Below are positions 43,307-51,816 of a stretch of 64,000 bases of DNA, one piece after another. Position 1 is the first letter of the stretch. Every line of letters begins with the position of its first letter. This DNA comes from Paenibacillus sp. cl123. GTDB lineage: Bacteria; Bacillota; Bacilli; Paenibacillales; NBRC-103111. The stretch is taken from the NCBI RefSeq assembly GCF_900101595.1, contig NZ_FMYY01000015.1, forward strand, positions 92,344-156,343, given 5' to 3'. Below the pieces are notes generated by a model. That model did not search any database, was not told where the DNA came from, and saw only the letters and a program-made list of their open reading frames with translations. Both the position numbers and the translations under genes were made by a program.

Positions 43307-43366
43307 ATGCAAACCACCAGCCAAGAATTAGTGTATCTGCCTTCAGGGCATTCTCCCGCCCAGTAA
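43307..43366 (+). CDS. Doubtful 19-residue reading frame with strong ribosome binding site
   Basis: GGGAGGAG lies eight bases before an ATG that opens only MQTTSQELVYLPSGHSPAQ, then TAA. It follows a terminator and has no homologue that I recognise. It may be a truncated gene start or a chance frame. Confidence 0.2.
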   Translation: MQTTSQELVYLPSGHSPAQ

Positions 43367-43449
43367 TACTCAGATATAGCAGCGTAGCTACGATTATGAA
43401 CGGCTACCGTGCCGCGTACGGATAATGTTGGATACGTAGCTTTCCCCTC

Positions 43450-45813
43450 TTAGCTGTATGCGAACAAGGCTGTTCCAATCGTATCCTGGTCGCTGGTAAG
43501 GCGTACCCAATGTGCAGAATAACCGTCGGGAAATGTATGGCGATGCTCTTGTCCCGCAGGAACCGCGAATTTTGCATAAGTCACCCAATTGTCATCGCCT
43601 TGTACGTCCACCTCGACGAGGACATGGATGGTGTCGGCCCCTTCGTGGCTCAGCTTCAACGATTTGTTCATGTAGCCGAGCATCAGATACGGATCGGACG
43701 GCTGCCCGGCCCGAACGGCGCTTCCCTTCCATGGACCGCCAGTGCCGGCCGGAGCTCCGAATTTGCGAAGCTCGTCTACGCTGCCCAGCCATAGGCCGAT
43801 TTCACCTTTCTCGTCATAAATCGTATGCTCATCCGGCACGCCGTCCGAACGGACGCCCGACAGAGCCAGCAAGCCTCTCCAGGAGCAAAAATCGTAGATC
43901 AGCTTGTTGTGAGTGCAAATGGGCTGAATCTTGCGTAACCCGCCGGATCGCTCGTCGGGCAGCTCATAAAAGGAGCCGTGCAGGTTCATCAAGCTGCGCT
44001 CGGTGATGATTTCCCGTATGCCGCGTCTAGGGCCCGACGCCGACGGCAGGTCGAAGTCGCTGTGGCCCTTCGGCAGCCGATACCGGCGGCCGTCTTGATC
44101 CGTCACGACGACAGAGGCTTCGTCGACCTCGAAGGCGGTCTCCGGCGCGTACGTCCCGCGCAAGGTACGCTCCAGATCCGGCTGCTCGATTGTCCGCAAC
44201 GCCATGTCGGCATTCAGCTCGTAGAAGGAAGAGCCCGTAATCTGGCCGGAAGCGTCCAGCTTGTTCACGGCGAGATGGAGCGGAAGCGAGAGATCGTTCG
44301 TCGCGTACAGGATTGCTTCGCTTCTTCCCTCCAGCCGGCCGGCGTCGGCGAGCCCGGCGTTTACGGCTTCGAGGCGTTGATTGCTTTGAGCGGCATTGAA
44401 ATGCAAGGCTGCCGATACGCCCTTCGCGTCCCGGGCCGGCGTCACTCGAAGCCATTCTGCCTGGAGGTCAGCGGGGAATATATGATAGTTATAGCCGCCG
44501 GCCGCCACCTCGATCTCAGCGTACGTCGTCCAGGTTCCGTTGCCCGTCACATCCAGCTCGATGCCGAACTGAACCGGCTCCGCCTCCTGATGGGACAGAT
44601 GGAAAATGCGCCGCTCGTAGCCGGCGAATTGGAATGGCTCGGAATTTTCGCCAGCCGATATGTTCTCGTTGGCCCAGAGACTGCCCCAGCCTGCGGGTTG
44701 GCCAAACTCCGCGAGCTTGTCGAAGCTGGTGAATACCAGATTGGACTGGCATCTGCCCGTCATAGGATTCCCCTGCGTCGAGGCGTCGTTGCATCCGAGC
44801 ACCAGTTGCCCGTTCCAGTGATCGAAGTCGACGATCATTTTGTGATGAACGGAAATCGGACGAATGCCTGCCGTATTGGCGTGCGAGAATGAAGACGGGA
44901 ATTCGTAGAGCATGCCGAACATGTCCATCAGCCAATTTTCCATGCCGATATCCCGAATTCTCGGCCATTCCGTGAACCAACCGTCATCCGCGCTATGCGT
45001 ATAGCTGCCCATCGGCAGACGGTAGCGGCGCCATATTCCCCCGTCGCAGACGTTCAGCAGGACGGACTTGGCGTCCCAGCCCAGCGCCCATAGCGGGGCT
45101 GCTTCGTCAGGCGCTCCGTACAGCCCACCCGGTCCCGTTACTTCCGTATACTTATTGGCATCGACTATCGTCCAGCTTGCCCGCCGGCCGGCATCGCCTT
45201 CCCCGTTCCATTCGGCTAGCACGCCGCCAAGCCCGTTGTTGGACACAACCAATCGTCCCTGACCCGTGTAGGCACCCTTGCCATGCGTGCCGGGCAGCAG
45301 GTACGGGCGCTCCCGGTCCGTGACATGGTTGGGGTCCCGGTACAGGGTCGTTACTTCCAGCGTGTGTACGTCTACCTCGTAGATGCCGGATTCCATCGTG
45401 TAGAAGTAAACCTTGTTCGCAGGGGCGGTCAGATGGCGCGCCACGCCTGTCAGCCGTCCTTCCATCCGGTCCGGAGGCACGACGCGGACTTCGTCGTCGG
45501 CACCCACGAAATATGGCCCAATGATCAACTGATTCGATTCCTTGTGAATCATCCGATTCGCATGCGTGCCCCCTACACTTAAAGGATGGGCGTAAACGGT
45601 CATATCATCACTCAGGATGTTCAGCTTATCGTTACTGCCGTAAGGGGAATGCGTGGGATACGTGATGAACCACAGTTTCCCGTTCCAAGGAACCAAGGCT
45701 CCGAGACCGCATTCCTTCTCTTGCTTCTCCACCGTACCGTTCGTCCAGGCCAGATGCGGATAAATTCCGCTAAAACTGTAATAGGTCTTTTCGTTTACAG
45801 TGACGCTCTTCAT
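43450..45813 (-). CDS. Large protein of unknown function with an internal duplication
   Basis: A 787-residue protein without a signal peptide or membrane helix. I do not recognise the family. Residues 1-255 contain short repeated strand patterns (LVPWNGKLWFITYP, NQLIIGPYFV, NKVYFYTMESGIYEVDV, GRLVVSNNGLGGVLAEW) resembling a beta-propeller. Residues about 258-482 and 568-787 are two copies of one module: YRLPMGS/YRLPKGH, LMDMFGMLYEFP/LMNLHGSFYELP, HHKMIVDFDHWNGQL/HNKLIYDFCSWRGLL, FDKLAEFGQPAG/VDELRKFGAPAG and WTTYAEIEVAAG/WVTYAKFAVPAG. Its promoter overlaps an operator matching one beside the divergent lacI gene, so it is probably induced by a small molecule, perhaps a sugar. A carbohydrate-related role is inference. 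Confidence 0.85.
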   Translation of the reverse strand: MKSVTVNEKTYYSFSGIYPHLAWTNGTVEKQEKECGLGALVPWNGKLWFITYPTHSPYGSNDKLNILSDDMTVYAHPLSVGGTHANRMIHKESNQLIIGPYFVGADDEVRVVPPDRMEGRLTGVARHLTAPANKVYFYTMESGIYEVDVHTLEVTTLYRDPNHVTDRERPYLLPGTHGKGAYTGQGRLVVSNNGLGGVLAEWNGEGDAGRRASWTIVDANKYTEVTGPGGLYGAPDEAAPLWALGWDAKSVLLNVCDGGIWRRYRLPMGSYTHSADDGWFTEWPRIRDIGMENWLMDMFGMLYEFPSSFSHANTAGIRPISVHHKMIVDFDHWNGQLVLGCNDASTQGNPMTGRCQSNLVFTSFDKLAEFGQPAGWGSLWANENISAGENSEPFQFAGYERRIFHLSHQEAEPVQFGIELDVTGNGTWTTYAEIEVAAGGYNYHIFPADLQAEWLRVTPARDAKGVSAALHFNAAQSNQRLEAVNAGLADAGRLEGRSEAILYATNDLSLPLHLAVNKLDASGQITGSSFYELNADMALRTIEQPDLERTLRGTYAPETAFEVDEASVVVTDQDGRRYRLPKGHSDFDLPSASGPRRGIREIITERSLMNLHGSFYELPDERSGGLRKIQPICTHNKLIYDFCSWRGLLALSGVRSDGVPDEHTIYDEKGEIGLWLGSVDELRKFGAPAGTGGPWKGSAVRAGQPSDPYLMLGYMNKSLKLSHEGADTIHVLVEVDVQGDDNWVTYAKFAVPAGQEHRHTFPDGYSAHWVRLTSDQDTIGTALFAYS

Positions 45814-45835
45814 GAGTAATCATCCCTTTCTTTTT

Positions 45836-45851
45836 ACTTACACGAGTAAGT
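45836..45851. promoter_or_regulatory. LacI-family operator 1
   Basis: acttacacgagtaagt: ACTTAC and GTAAGT are inverted around ACGA. Its core TTACACGAGTAAGT recurs at 45956-45969. It covers the region just downstream of the -10 box of the 787-residue protein gene, a classic repressing position. Confidence 0.75.
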
Positions 45852-45877
45852 ATAATGAGGGAAGATATTCGCTGCAA
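45849..45877 (-). promoter_or_regulatory. Sigma-A promoter of the 787-residue protein gene
   Basis: On the minus strand, TTGCAG (45877-45872) and TATACT (45854-45849) are separated by 17 bases, and the start codon at 45813 is 35 bases further on. The -10 box touches operator 1. Confidence 0.7.
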
Positions 45878-45953
45878 GTGACGAATCGGACGATTTGGAG
45901 TCGCGATGACGCTTTTACATCCTTTATTTAGCCGAATACGCTTTTATTCGCAA

Positions 45954-45969
45954 TATTACACGAGTAAGT
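45954..45969. promoter_or_regulatory. LacI-family operator 2
   Basis: tattacacgagtaagt shares 14 consecutive bases with operator 1. It is located 74 bases before the lacI start, fitting autoregulation or looping with operator 1 (118 bases apart). Confidence 0.7.
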
Positions 45970-46042
45970 TTTGCTTCTTGTATCCTTTCTGCACAATTGA
46001 TACGATGGTTAAGAGCAAACAAGCAGTTGGGAGGAAGGATGT

Positions 46043-47035
46043 ATGGCCAGCCGTAAGCAAGTGGCGGAAAAGGCAGGCGTTTCGGTCGCCACCGTCTCGT
46101 ATGTGTTGAACGACAAGCCGGGCGTAAGCGACGCGGTGCGCGAGAAAGTACGCTCTGCCATAGATGAATTGGGCTACAAGCCGAGCTATGCGGCGCGCGC
46201 GCTTAAGACGAAGAAGACGAACTGCCTGTCTGTCTTCGTCAACTATATCGGCGATCCGTTCGAAGCAGGTTTGCTGAATACCATGGAACATAGAGCGCGG
46301 GAGCTGGGCTATTTTATTTATTTTCATACTTATCAGCAGGAGGAAGAAGAGGACTTTCGGCATTATTTCGCGGGGAGGATCGACGGACTGCTTCTCTTGG
46401 GTCAATCTTTGAAGGAGGAGACGCTGAGGTCGCTTGCCGCCGAAGGTATTCCTGTCATCTCGGTTATGGAGCCCGTGCGGGCGGAAGGTCTTACGGCTTA
46501 CATCGATATCGACTGGGAAGCAGCCATGGCTGCGGGAATCTCCCATCTTAAGACCCAGGGACACCGCAACATCGGCTTTATGGCGAACGGCGGCCAAGAG
46601 CATCCGCACGAGCGGAGAACGCAAGCATTCCTCGCCGTGATGAAGCGAGAAGGGCTGCCGGTGAATGAAGGAACCTTGCTGTACGGCGAAGGAAGGCTGG
46701 AGCAGGCGCAAGAAGCCATGTTGAGGTATATCAAAGACGGAATGCCGGGCGGTCATTCTGCCTTTATGACCGCATCCGACTTGATGGCCGCGGGCATGCT
46801 GGCCGCTTGCCGGGAAGCGCGCGTGCCAGTGCCCGGCAAGTTGGCCATCGTCGGCTGCGAGGATATCATGATGACGCTCCATACGACGCCTGCAATCACC
46901 GTCCTGCATTACCCGCGCCCAGAGATCGCCGCGCTCGCTGTGGAGCGGATGGTCGGTCATCTGAACGGCAAGCCGGCGGCAAGTACCCGATTGGAGTCAT
47001 CGTTGATCGTTCGCGATTCGAGCCGATTGCTATAA
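46043..47035 (+). CDS. LacI-family transcriptional regulator
   Basis: A 330-residue regulator. The N-terminal HTH and hinge are canonical (SRKQVAEKAGVSVATVSYVL, NDKPGVSDAVREKV, AIDELGYKPSYAARALKT), followed by a periplasmic-binding-protein-like effector domain (CLSVFVNYIGDPFEAGLLN, GRIDGLLLLGQS, HRNIGFMANGGQEHPHERR, AFMTASDLMAAGML, LAIVGCEDIMM). It is divergent from the 787-residue unknown gene, and both sides of the intergenic region carry a matching palindrome. GGAGGAAGG precedes the ATG. The effector is unknown. Confidence 0.95.
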   Translation: MASRKQVAEKAGVSVATVSYVLNDKPGVSDAVREKVRSAIDELGYKPSYAARALKTKKTNCLSVFVNYIGDPFEAGLLNTMEHRARELGYFIYFHTYQQEEEEDFRHYFAGRIDGLLLLGQSLKEETLRSLAAEGIPVISVMEPVRAEGLTAYIDIDWEAAMAAGISHLKTQGHRNIGFMANGGQEHPHERRTQAFLAVMKREGLPVNEGTLLYGEGRLEQAQEAMLRYIKDGMPGGHSAFMTASDLMAAGMLAACREARVPVPGKLAIVGCEDIMMTLHTTPAITVLHYPRPEIAALAVERMVGHLNGKPAASTRLESSLIVRDSSRLL

Positions 47036-47086
47036 TTTTTCCGTCCGCCGGAGTGAAGGCCGGAAGCAATCGCGGTGCAGCCTGCA

Positions 47087-48052
47087 TCAGGATGTGCTGA
47101 AGGCATAAGCATCTTCAAGAGCAGGCGCCGTATGCTTGGCGACGAATTGCCGTACCGCCAGCTGATAGCCGGCCGTATCCGTCCGGTAGGCCATCCCGTG
47201 CCCGGCCCCCGGCACAATGAACAGCTCCTTCTCGCCGGGACAATGATCATATAAGCTCTGTGCCATAGCGAACGGCACAAATGTATCAGCCGTCCCGTGA
47301 ATGAACAGGATGGGCGTCTTGGTCTGCCGCACTTGGTTCACAGCGGATGCTTCGCCGAAGGAGTAGCCGGCCAGCACCCTAGTTAGCAGGCTCGTGGAGG
47401 CCAGGAGCGGGAAGCTGGGCAAATGATAGATCCGTTTAAGCTGATAAGCCAGCTGATCGCGTACGGACGTATAGGCGCAATCGGAGACGATGGCTTTCAC
47501 CTGGGGAGGCAGCTTCTCGCCGCTGGTCATCAAGACGGCGGCTCCGCCCATGGAGACGCCGTGCAGGACCAGTTCGGAAGCGGGGCCGCTGCGCGCCAGT
47601 ACATATTCGATCCAGCGCAGCAGATCTTTGCGGTCCAGCCAGCCAAAGCCTATGACATTACCCTCGCTGGCTCCATGTCCCCGGTTGTCAGGCATTAATA
47701 CATGGAAGCCGAGCTGTTCGTGATAAAACTTGGCGAATGCGGCATTCTGCAGGGCGTGGCCCGAGTAGCCGTGGACCAATATAACGGTTTTTCCGGAAGA
47801 GGGAGATGCGGCGAGATAATAACCGTTAAGCTGCAGGCCATCATCCGATCGTAGGCTTACCCGCTCCAGCGGCCGGGTGTCCAGCCACTCCCGCGCTTGG
47901 GAGGCAGGTGAAGGCCCGTCGGTGCGAAGATCGGGGTTGCCGGCCAGGAAGCTTTTGTCCGTACGGGCGATGGCAATGCGGTAGAAGTAGAAGCTGACAG
48001 CCACGATAGCGAGCAGGATTACGGCGAGTACGAGCAGCACGATGTAAATCAA
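47087..48052 (-). CDS. Membrane-anchored alpha/beta hydrolase
   Basis: A 321-residue protein with an N-terminal membrane anchor (IVLLVLAVILLAIVAVSFYF) and a serine hydrolase domain facing out. Oxyanion and core motifs: VILVHGYSGHA, MPDNRGHGASEG. The nucleophile Ser is in HGVSMGGAAV, the acid Asp in FIHGTADTFVP, and the His in PGAGHGMAY. The family (YqkD-like, DUF1749/Hydrolase_4) is broad and the substrate unknown. The start is TTG 48052. The ribosome binding site AAGGAGG (48069-48063) is partly inside a perfect 14-base palindrome, which could limit initiation. Confidence 0.9.
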   Translation of the reverse strand: MIYIVLLVLAVILLAIVAVSFYFYRIAIARTDKSFLAGNPDLRTDGPSPASQAREWLDTRPLERVSLRSDDGLQLNGYYLAASPSSGKTVILVHGYSGHALQNAAFAKFYHEQLGFHVLMPDNRGHGASEGNVIGFGWLDRKDLLRWIEYVLARSGPASELVLHGVSMGGAAVLMTSGEKLPPQVKAIVSDCAYTSVRDQLAYQLKRIYHLPSFPLLASTSLLTRVLAGYSFGEASAVNQVRQTKTPILFIHGTADTFVPFAMAQSLYDHCPGEKELFIVPGAGHGMAYRTDTAGYQLAVRQFVAKHTAPALEDAYAFSTS

Positions 48053-48066
48053 GAGGCGTACGCCTC
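48053..48066 (-). repeat. Perfect 14-base palindrome overlapping a ribosome binding site
   Basis: gaggcgtacgcctc lies between the Shine-Dalgarno sequence and the TTG start of the hydrolase gene. Four bases of the AAGGAGG site are inside it, so a hairpin (or dimeric binding site) could compete with ribosome binding. Confidence 0.6.
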
Positions 48067-48156
48067 CTTCCGGATGTTGTATAAATTAGCATGCCCGCTC
48101 ATGGAACGGTTATGAGATAAACGCTGGCCCGCTCAAAGGATGTGAGCTTAGAAGGC

Positions 48157-48186
48157 AAGCCCCAGCAGACGGACTGCATGGGGCTT
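48157..48186 (-). terminator. Possible terminator downstream of msrAB
   Basis: aagccccagcag (48157-48168) pairs with ctgcatggggctt (48174-48186) with one bulged base. It lies about 100 bases after the msrAB stop. The T tract is poor. Confidence 0.4.
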
Positions 48187-48285
48187 CTTGGCTGTCTTGC
48201 TTCTGCTTCTTGATCTTCACATCTTGTTTTTTACTTCTTGCTCGTTGCTTCTTGCCCATCGTTGTGCTCAGGACCGTGCGGAGGC

Positions 48286-49248
48286 TCAGTCGAACCAGGA
48301 TGCGTAACGGCCGTAGCCTTCCTTCTCCAGATCTTCCTTGGGGATAAAGCGAAGAGAGGCCGAGTTGATGCAGTAGCGCAAGCCGCCTAGCTCGGGAGGG
48401 CCGTCATTGAACACATGGCCGAGATGAGCGTCCGCCTTGCGGCTGCGGACCTCCGTACGAATCATAAAGTGGCTGTAGTCCTGTTTCTCTTCGATCAAGC
48501 CCGCAGACAAAGGCTTGGTGAAGCTGGGCCAGCCGCAGCCGGAGTCGAACTTGTCCCGCGAGCTGAACAACGGCTCGCCGGATACGATATCCACGTACAA
48601 GCCCTCCTGGTGGTTGTCCCAGTACTCGTTGTGGAAGGCCGGCTCGGTGCCGTTTTCCTGGGTTACCTTCCACTGCATGGGCGTCAATCTGTCCCTAAGC
48701 TCAGCCTTGTCCTGATCCGTATTCCAATGCTGCTTCAAGTAATCATCGCGCCCGGAGCCGCGCCGGTACATTTTGTAGCGCAGCGGATTTTTCTTGTGAT
48801 AATCCTGATGATACTCCTCGGCGGGGTAGAAAACTTCGGCAGGCAGGATCGGAGTGACGATAGGCTGATCGAAACGGCCGCTATCCTGAAGCCGCTGTTT
48901 GGACGCTTCGGCAATCTCCCGCTGCTCCTCCGTATGGTAGAAAATAGCCGTGCGGTAGGAAGAGCCGCGGTCGCAGAACTGGCCGCCGGCATCGGTCGGA
49001 TCGATCTGGCGCCAGTACAGCTCGACCAGTTCCTCATACGGAAACAATGCGGGATCAAAGGTGATCTGAACCGCCTCGGTATGGCCCGTCGTATCCGTAC
49101 ACACTTCCTGGTAAGTCGGATTTTCGGTATGGCCTCCTGTATAGCCCGAGACGATGCTGACGATCCCGGGCATCTCCTCGAACGGAGTCACCATGCACCA
49201 GAAGCAGCCTCCTGCGAACGTGGCAAGCTCATGTTTGGATGTGGACAT
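48286..49248 (-). CDS. msrAB: Bifunctional peptide methionine sulfoxide reductase MsrA/MsrB
   Basis: A 320-residue fusion repairing both sulfoxide stereoisomers of methionine. The MsrA half carries GGCFWC (catalytic Cys15), [28 protein letters not shown] and RSAI-like SSYRTAIFY. The MsrB half begins near residue 180 ([20 protein letters not shown]) and carries [25 protein letters not shown] and the catalytic Cys in [11 protein letters not shown]. There is no signal peptide, so it is cytoplasmic. The expected order MsrA-MsrB and full length indicate an intact enzyme. It lies downstream of DUF1904 and cls on the same strand. Confidence 0.97.
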   Translation of the reverse strand: MSTSKHELATFAGGCFWCMVTPFEEMPGIVSIVSGYTGGHTENPTYQEVCTDTTGHTEAVQITFDPALFPYEELVELYWRQIDPTDAGGQFCDRGSSYRTAIFYHTEEQREIAEASKQRLQDSGRFDQPIVTPILPAEVFYPAEEYHQDYHKKNPLRYKMYRRGSGRDDYLKQHWNTDQDKAELRDRLTPMQWKVTQENGTEPAFHNEYWDNHQEGLYVDIVSGEPLFSSRDKFDSGCGWPSFTKPLSAGLIEEKQDYSHFMIRTEVRSRKADAHLGHVFNDGPPELGGLRYCINSASLRFIPKEDLEKEGYGRYASWFD

Positions 49249-49364
49249 AGTTATTCACCTCTTGGGAATGGAATGGATGCCTCTATAAGTAGTATACCCG
49301 AATGGGAAGCGGCTTGTCTTTGTCCGCTCTTTCGGGTCTCGGTTCTTGGCTCTCGGCCCGGAGG

Positions 49365-49694
49365 CTAACCGAAATGCTTTCCGCCGGCATAATAGCTGCT
49401 CTCCTGGTATACGGAGAACGCCACTTCGGATTCCTCTACGCCGGCTTCCCTCAGATGGCGGTCGATGCATTGGGCGAAGCGGTCGCGGATGTCCTGTCCC
49501 CGCTCGAACCACCAGACATGGACGAACGGAAACGACGGCACCTGCTCTCCGTCCATGATCCCGATCGAGGAGATGCATTCGATGGTGAAGTTATCTGTGC
49601 CGCAGGCGCAAATTTCGGCCAGCTCATCGGTCAGCGACCGGCTGAGGTATTGCACAGTCTCTGCAGGAACGCCTCGTACCAGCAGTTGGGGCAT
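49365..49694 (-). CDS. DUF1904 family protein
   Basis: A 109-residue protein from ATG 49694 (MPQLLVRGVPAETVQYLSRS) with AAGGTG nine bases before it. Conserved pieces include DNFTIECISS, FPFVHVWWFERGQDIRDRFA and VAFSVYQESSYYAGGKHF. This resembles the tautomerase-like fold of DUF1904. Function is unknown. It lies between cls and msrAB on the same strand, 69 bases after cls. Confidence 0.88.
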   Translation of the reverse strand: MPQLLVRGVPAETVQYLSRSLTDELAEICACGTDNFTIECISSIGIMDGEQVPSFPFVHVWWFERGQDIRDRFAQCIDRHLREAGVEESEVAFSVYQESSYYAGGKHFG

Positions 49695-49763
49695 GTTGGT
49701 CCACACCTTTCTATAAGTCAGTTTGACTGCCGCGGCAGCCTGTCATGCCGTTCGCCTTTTGCA

Positions 49764-51248
49764 TCAGAAGATCGGCGACAGCAGGCGGGCGCACGGCTCG
49801 CGGAATTTATGGAGCAAGGGGCGGTTGTGGTACGCAATGGGCGTCAGCCAGCGGCAGTGCTTCATATCCTCCTCGAAGACGTCCTTCAGTCTCTCCGCCG
49901 TTTCCGTATCGTAAATAAACGCATTGACCTCGAAATTCAGCTTGAAGCTGCGGATGTCCACATTGGCGGTGCCTACGGAGGCGACGCGGCCATCGGCCAC
50001 GATCGTTTTGGCATGCAGGAAGCCTTTTTCATACAAGTAGCACTGCACCCCAAACGGCAGCAGCTCGCCGATATACGAGAACGAGGCCCAGTACACCAGC
50101 TTGTGATCGGGCTTGTTCGGGATCATAATCTTTACGTCCACGCCGGACAGCGCGGCCATCTTCAGCGCCGTGGTCAGACTTTCATCGGGGATAAAGTACG
50201 GCGTTTGGATATAGATGTAGTCCTTGGCGGTCACGATCATCTTGATATAGGCGTTCTTGATCTGCTGCCATTCCGAATCCGGACCGCTGGAGACGATCTG
50301 CATGCCCACTTGGCCGGACTGGCGGGCGAGCGGGAAGTACCGGGGCAGCAGGTCGATCTGCTGACGGCTGGCGAGCGCCCAATCGAGGAAGAAAAGCGCC
50401 TGCATATGCAGGACGGAGCCTCCGGACAGCTTAAGATGGGTGTCGCGCCAGTAGCCGAAGCGCTTGCTGAGCCCGAGGTATTCGTTGCCTACATTAAAGC
50501 CGCCGATATATCCGGTCGAGCCGTCGATGATGACAAGCTTGCGATGATTCCGGTAATTCACCCGCAGATTCAGATAGGGGATGCGCGACGGAAAGAAGGC
50601 GGCGACCTCGCCCCCGGCTTCCCGCAGCTTGCGGAAGAAACGGCGCGGCAGCGAAGAGCTTCCGATCGCATCGAACATCAGGCGGACGACGACGCCCTCG
50701 CTCGCCTTCCGCGTCAGCGTCTCCATCAGCCGGACGCCAAGCGAGTCGTTGCGTATGATGAAGTACATCAGATGCACATGATCGGTCGCATGCTCGATAT
50801 CGTACAGCAGCGCTTCGAATTTTTCCCGTCCGTCCGTATAGACCCATACCTCGTTGTCCTGGGTGTACAAGGCGTAAGCGCTGGACAGATTCATGAAAAT
50901 CATATCCTGGTAATTGCCGATGGACGAATCCCGAAACGGAATGCGGTCCTGGCGAAGGTCGTCCTTCTGCTGCTCGACAAGCGCGTCCACGATCCGGCGC
51001 TCATTTTCGTTTTTGAGCTTGTATATTTTGCGGCGGCTTAAGTTTTGACCGAGAATCAAATACAGCAGGAAACCGACGCCGGGCAGGAAGAAGAGGACCA
51101 TCAGCCACGCCCAGGTCACGCCGACATTTCGCCGCTCCAGGAAAATAACCGTGATGGCAAGCAGAATATTCAGAATCGGGATCAGGGCGTAATAACCTTC
51201 ATGGATAAACGTATACAAAGCAGCGGCACCTCGGCTTTCATACAACAT
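49764..51248 (-). CDS. cls: Cardiolipin synthase (PLD superfamily)
   Basis: A membrane enzyme of 494 residues that condenses two phosphatidylglycerols. Two N-terminal helices (ALIPILNILLAITVIFLE; WAWLMVLFFLPGVGFLLYLI) and a LGQNLSRRKIYKLK linker lead to two HKD motifs: NHRKLVIIDGSTGYIGGFN and HAKTIVADGRVASVGTAN. This is the typical Bacillus ClsA arrangement. The true start is uncertain: the ATG at 51248 directly abuts the AAGGAG site, and a TTG eleven codons in, with GAGGTG eight bases upstream, is a good alternative. Confidence 0.95.
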   Translation of the reverse strand: MLYESRGAAALYTFIHEGYYALIPILNILLAITVIFLERRNVGVTWAWLMVLFFLPGVGFLLYLILGQNLSRRKIYKLKNENERRIVDALVEQQKDDLRQDRIPFRDSSIGNYQDMIFMNLSSAYALYTQDNEVWVYTDGREKFEALLYDIEHATDHVHLMYFIIRNDSLGVRLMETLTRKASEGVVVRLMFDAIGSSSLPRRFFRKLREAGGEVAAFFPSRIPYLNLRVNYRNHRKLVIIDGSTGYIGGFNVGNEYLGLSKRFGYWRDTHLKLSGGSVLHMQALFFLDWALASRQQIDLLPRYFPLARQSGQVGMQIVSSGPDSEWQQIKNAYIKMIVTAKDYIYIQTPYFIPDESLTTALKMAALSGVDVKIMIPNKPDHKLVYWASFSYIGELLPFGVQCYLYEKGFLHAKTIVADGRVASVGTANVDIRSFKLNFEVNAFIYDTETAERLKDVFEEDMKHCRWLTPIAYHNRPLLHKFREPCARLLSPIF

Positions 51249-51388
51249 CTCCTTGCAGCAGTTGCGTGATACACTACCACTATAATATAAGATGCGTTCG
51301 AGGGAAAGGAAGGGGCCGCGCGCTGCCTGCGAAAGGCAAGGAGATTATTCTGTGCGTGACGGGGAACTTCGCGTTGGCCGGGTGTTGG

Positions 51389-51580
51389 GGTTAACGGAAC
51401 TTTGCGGCGCTTATTGCCTGAATCTGCGCGTTTCCAAAAAATAACGGAACAGAGACGCCGTTAAACAGTCAAATACGAGGTATCAGTCTGCTTCCATCAC
51501 CAGCTAACGGCGTTTAAGTTCCGTTACACTGCCGCAAAAGCCCAATTAGCCAAATAAGGAACGCTGAGTTCCGCTATGGC
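51389..51580. repeat. Intergenic repeat region with inverted and direct TAACGGAAC units
   Basis: The 51249-51816 intergenic stretch holds no gene. Within it taacggaac occurs at about 51392 and 51442, its inverse gttccgtta at about 51518, and related units (ggaacgctgagttccgct) near 51557. The spacing is irregular, so it resembles the interspersed REP-like repeats common in Paenibacillus genomes rather than a coding relic. Confidence 0.6.
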
Positions 51581-51759
51581 CTTTTGACGAAGCGAATCAT
51601 TCGATGCTCGAACGTCCGCTGCTCGCTGAAGGTTTCATACGGTCGCCGGAGCTGAGGTTCTCCCAGCCGGAGGCATCGCTTAAGGCGCGGCTGAAGCCAT
51701 AGGGCGATCGGCTGACAGGAGCAGAAGGAGGCCCCAAGCCGCTGGCGGGCTGAATGGAC

Positions 51760-51788
51760 CAAAGGACGCGGATTATCCGCGTCCTTTG
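51760..51788. terminator. Hairpin downstream of the Gfo/Idh oxidoreductase gene
   Basis: caaaggacgcgga (51760-51772) pairs perfectly with tccgcgtcctttg (51776-51788) with a three-base loop. It lies 29 bases after the minus-strand gene; the T content after it is low. Confidence 0.65.
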
Positions 51789-51816
51789 TGCTGTGCTCCG
51801 ACCGGAGCTTTATCTG

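Noticed and set aside
49302..51041. A 579-codon open frame on the plus strand opposite cls
   Set aside because: It is antisense to cardiolipin synthase, DUF1904 and part of the intergenic space. The composition is typical of shadow frames in GC-rich DNA.
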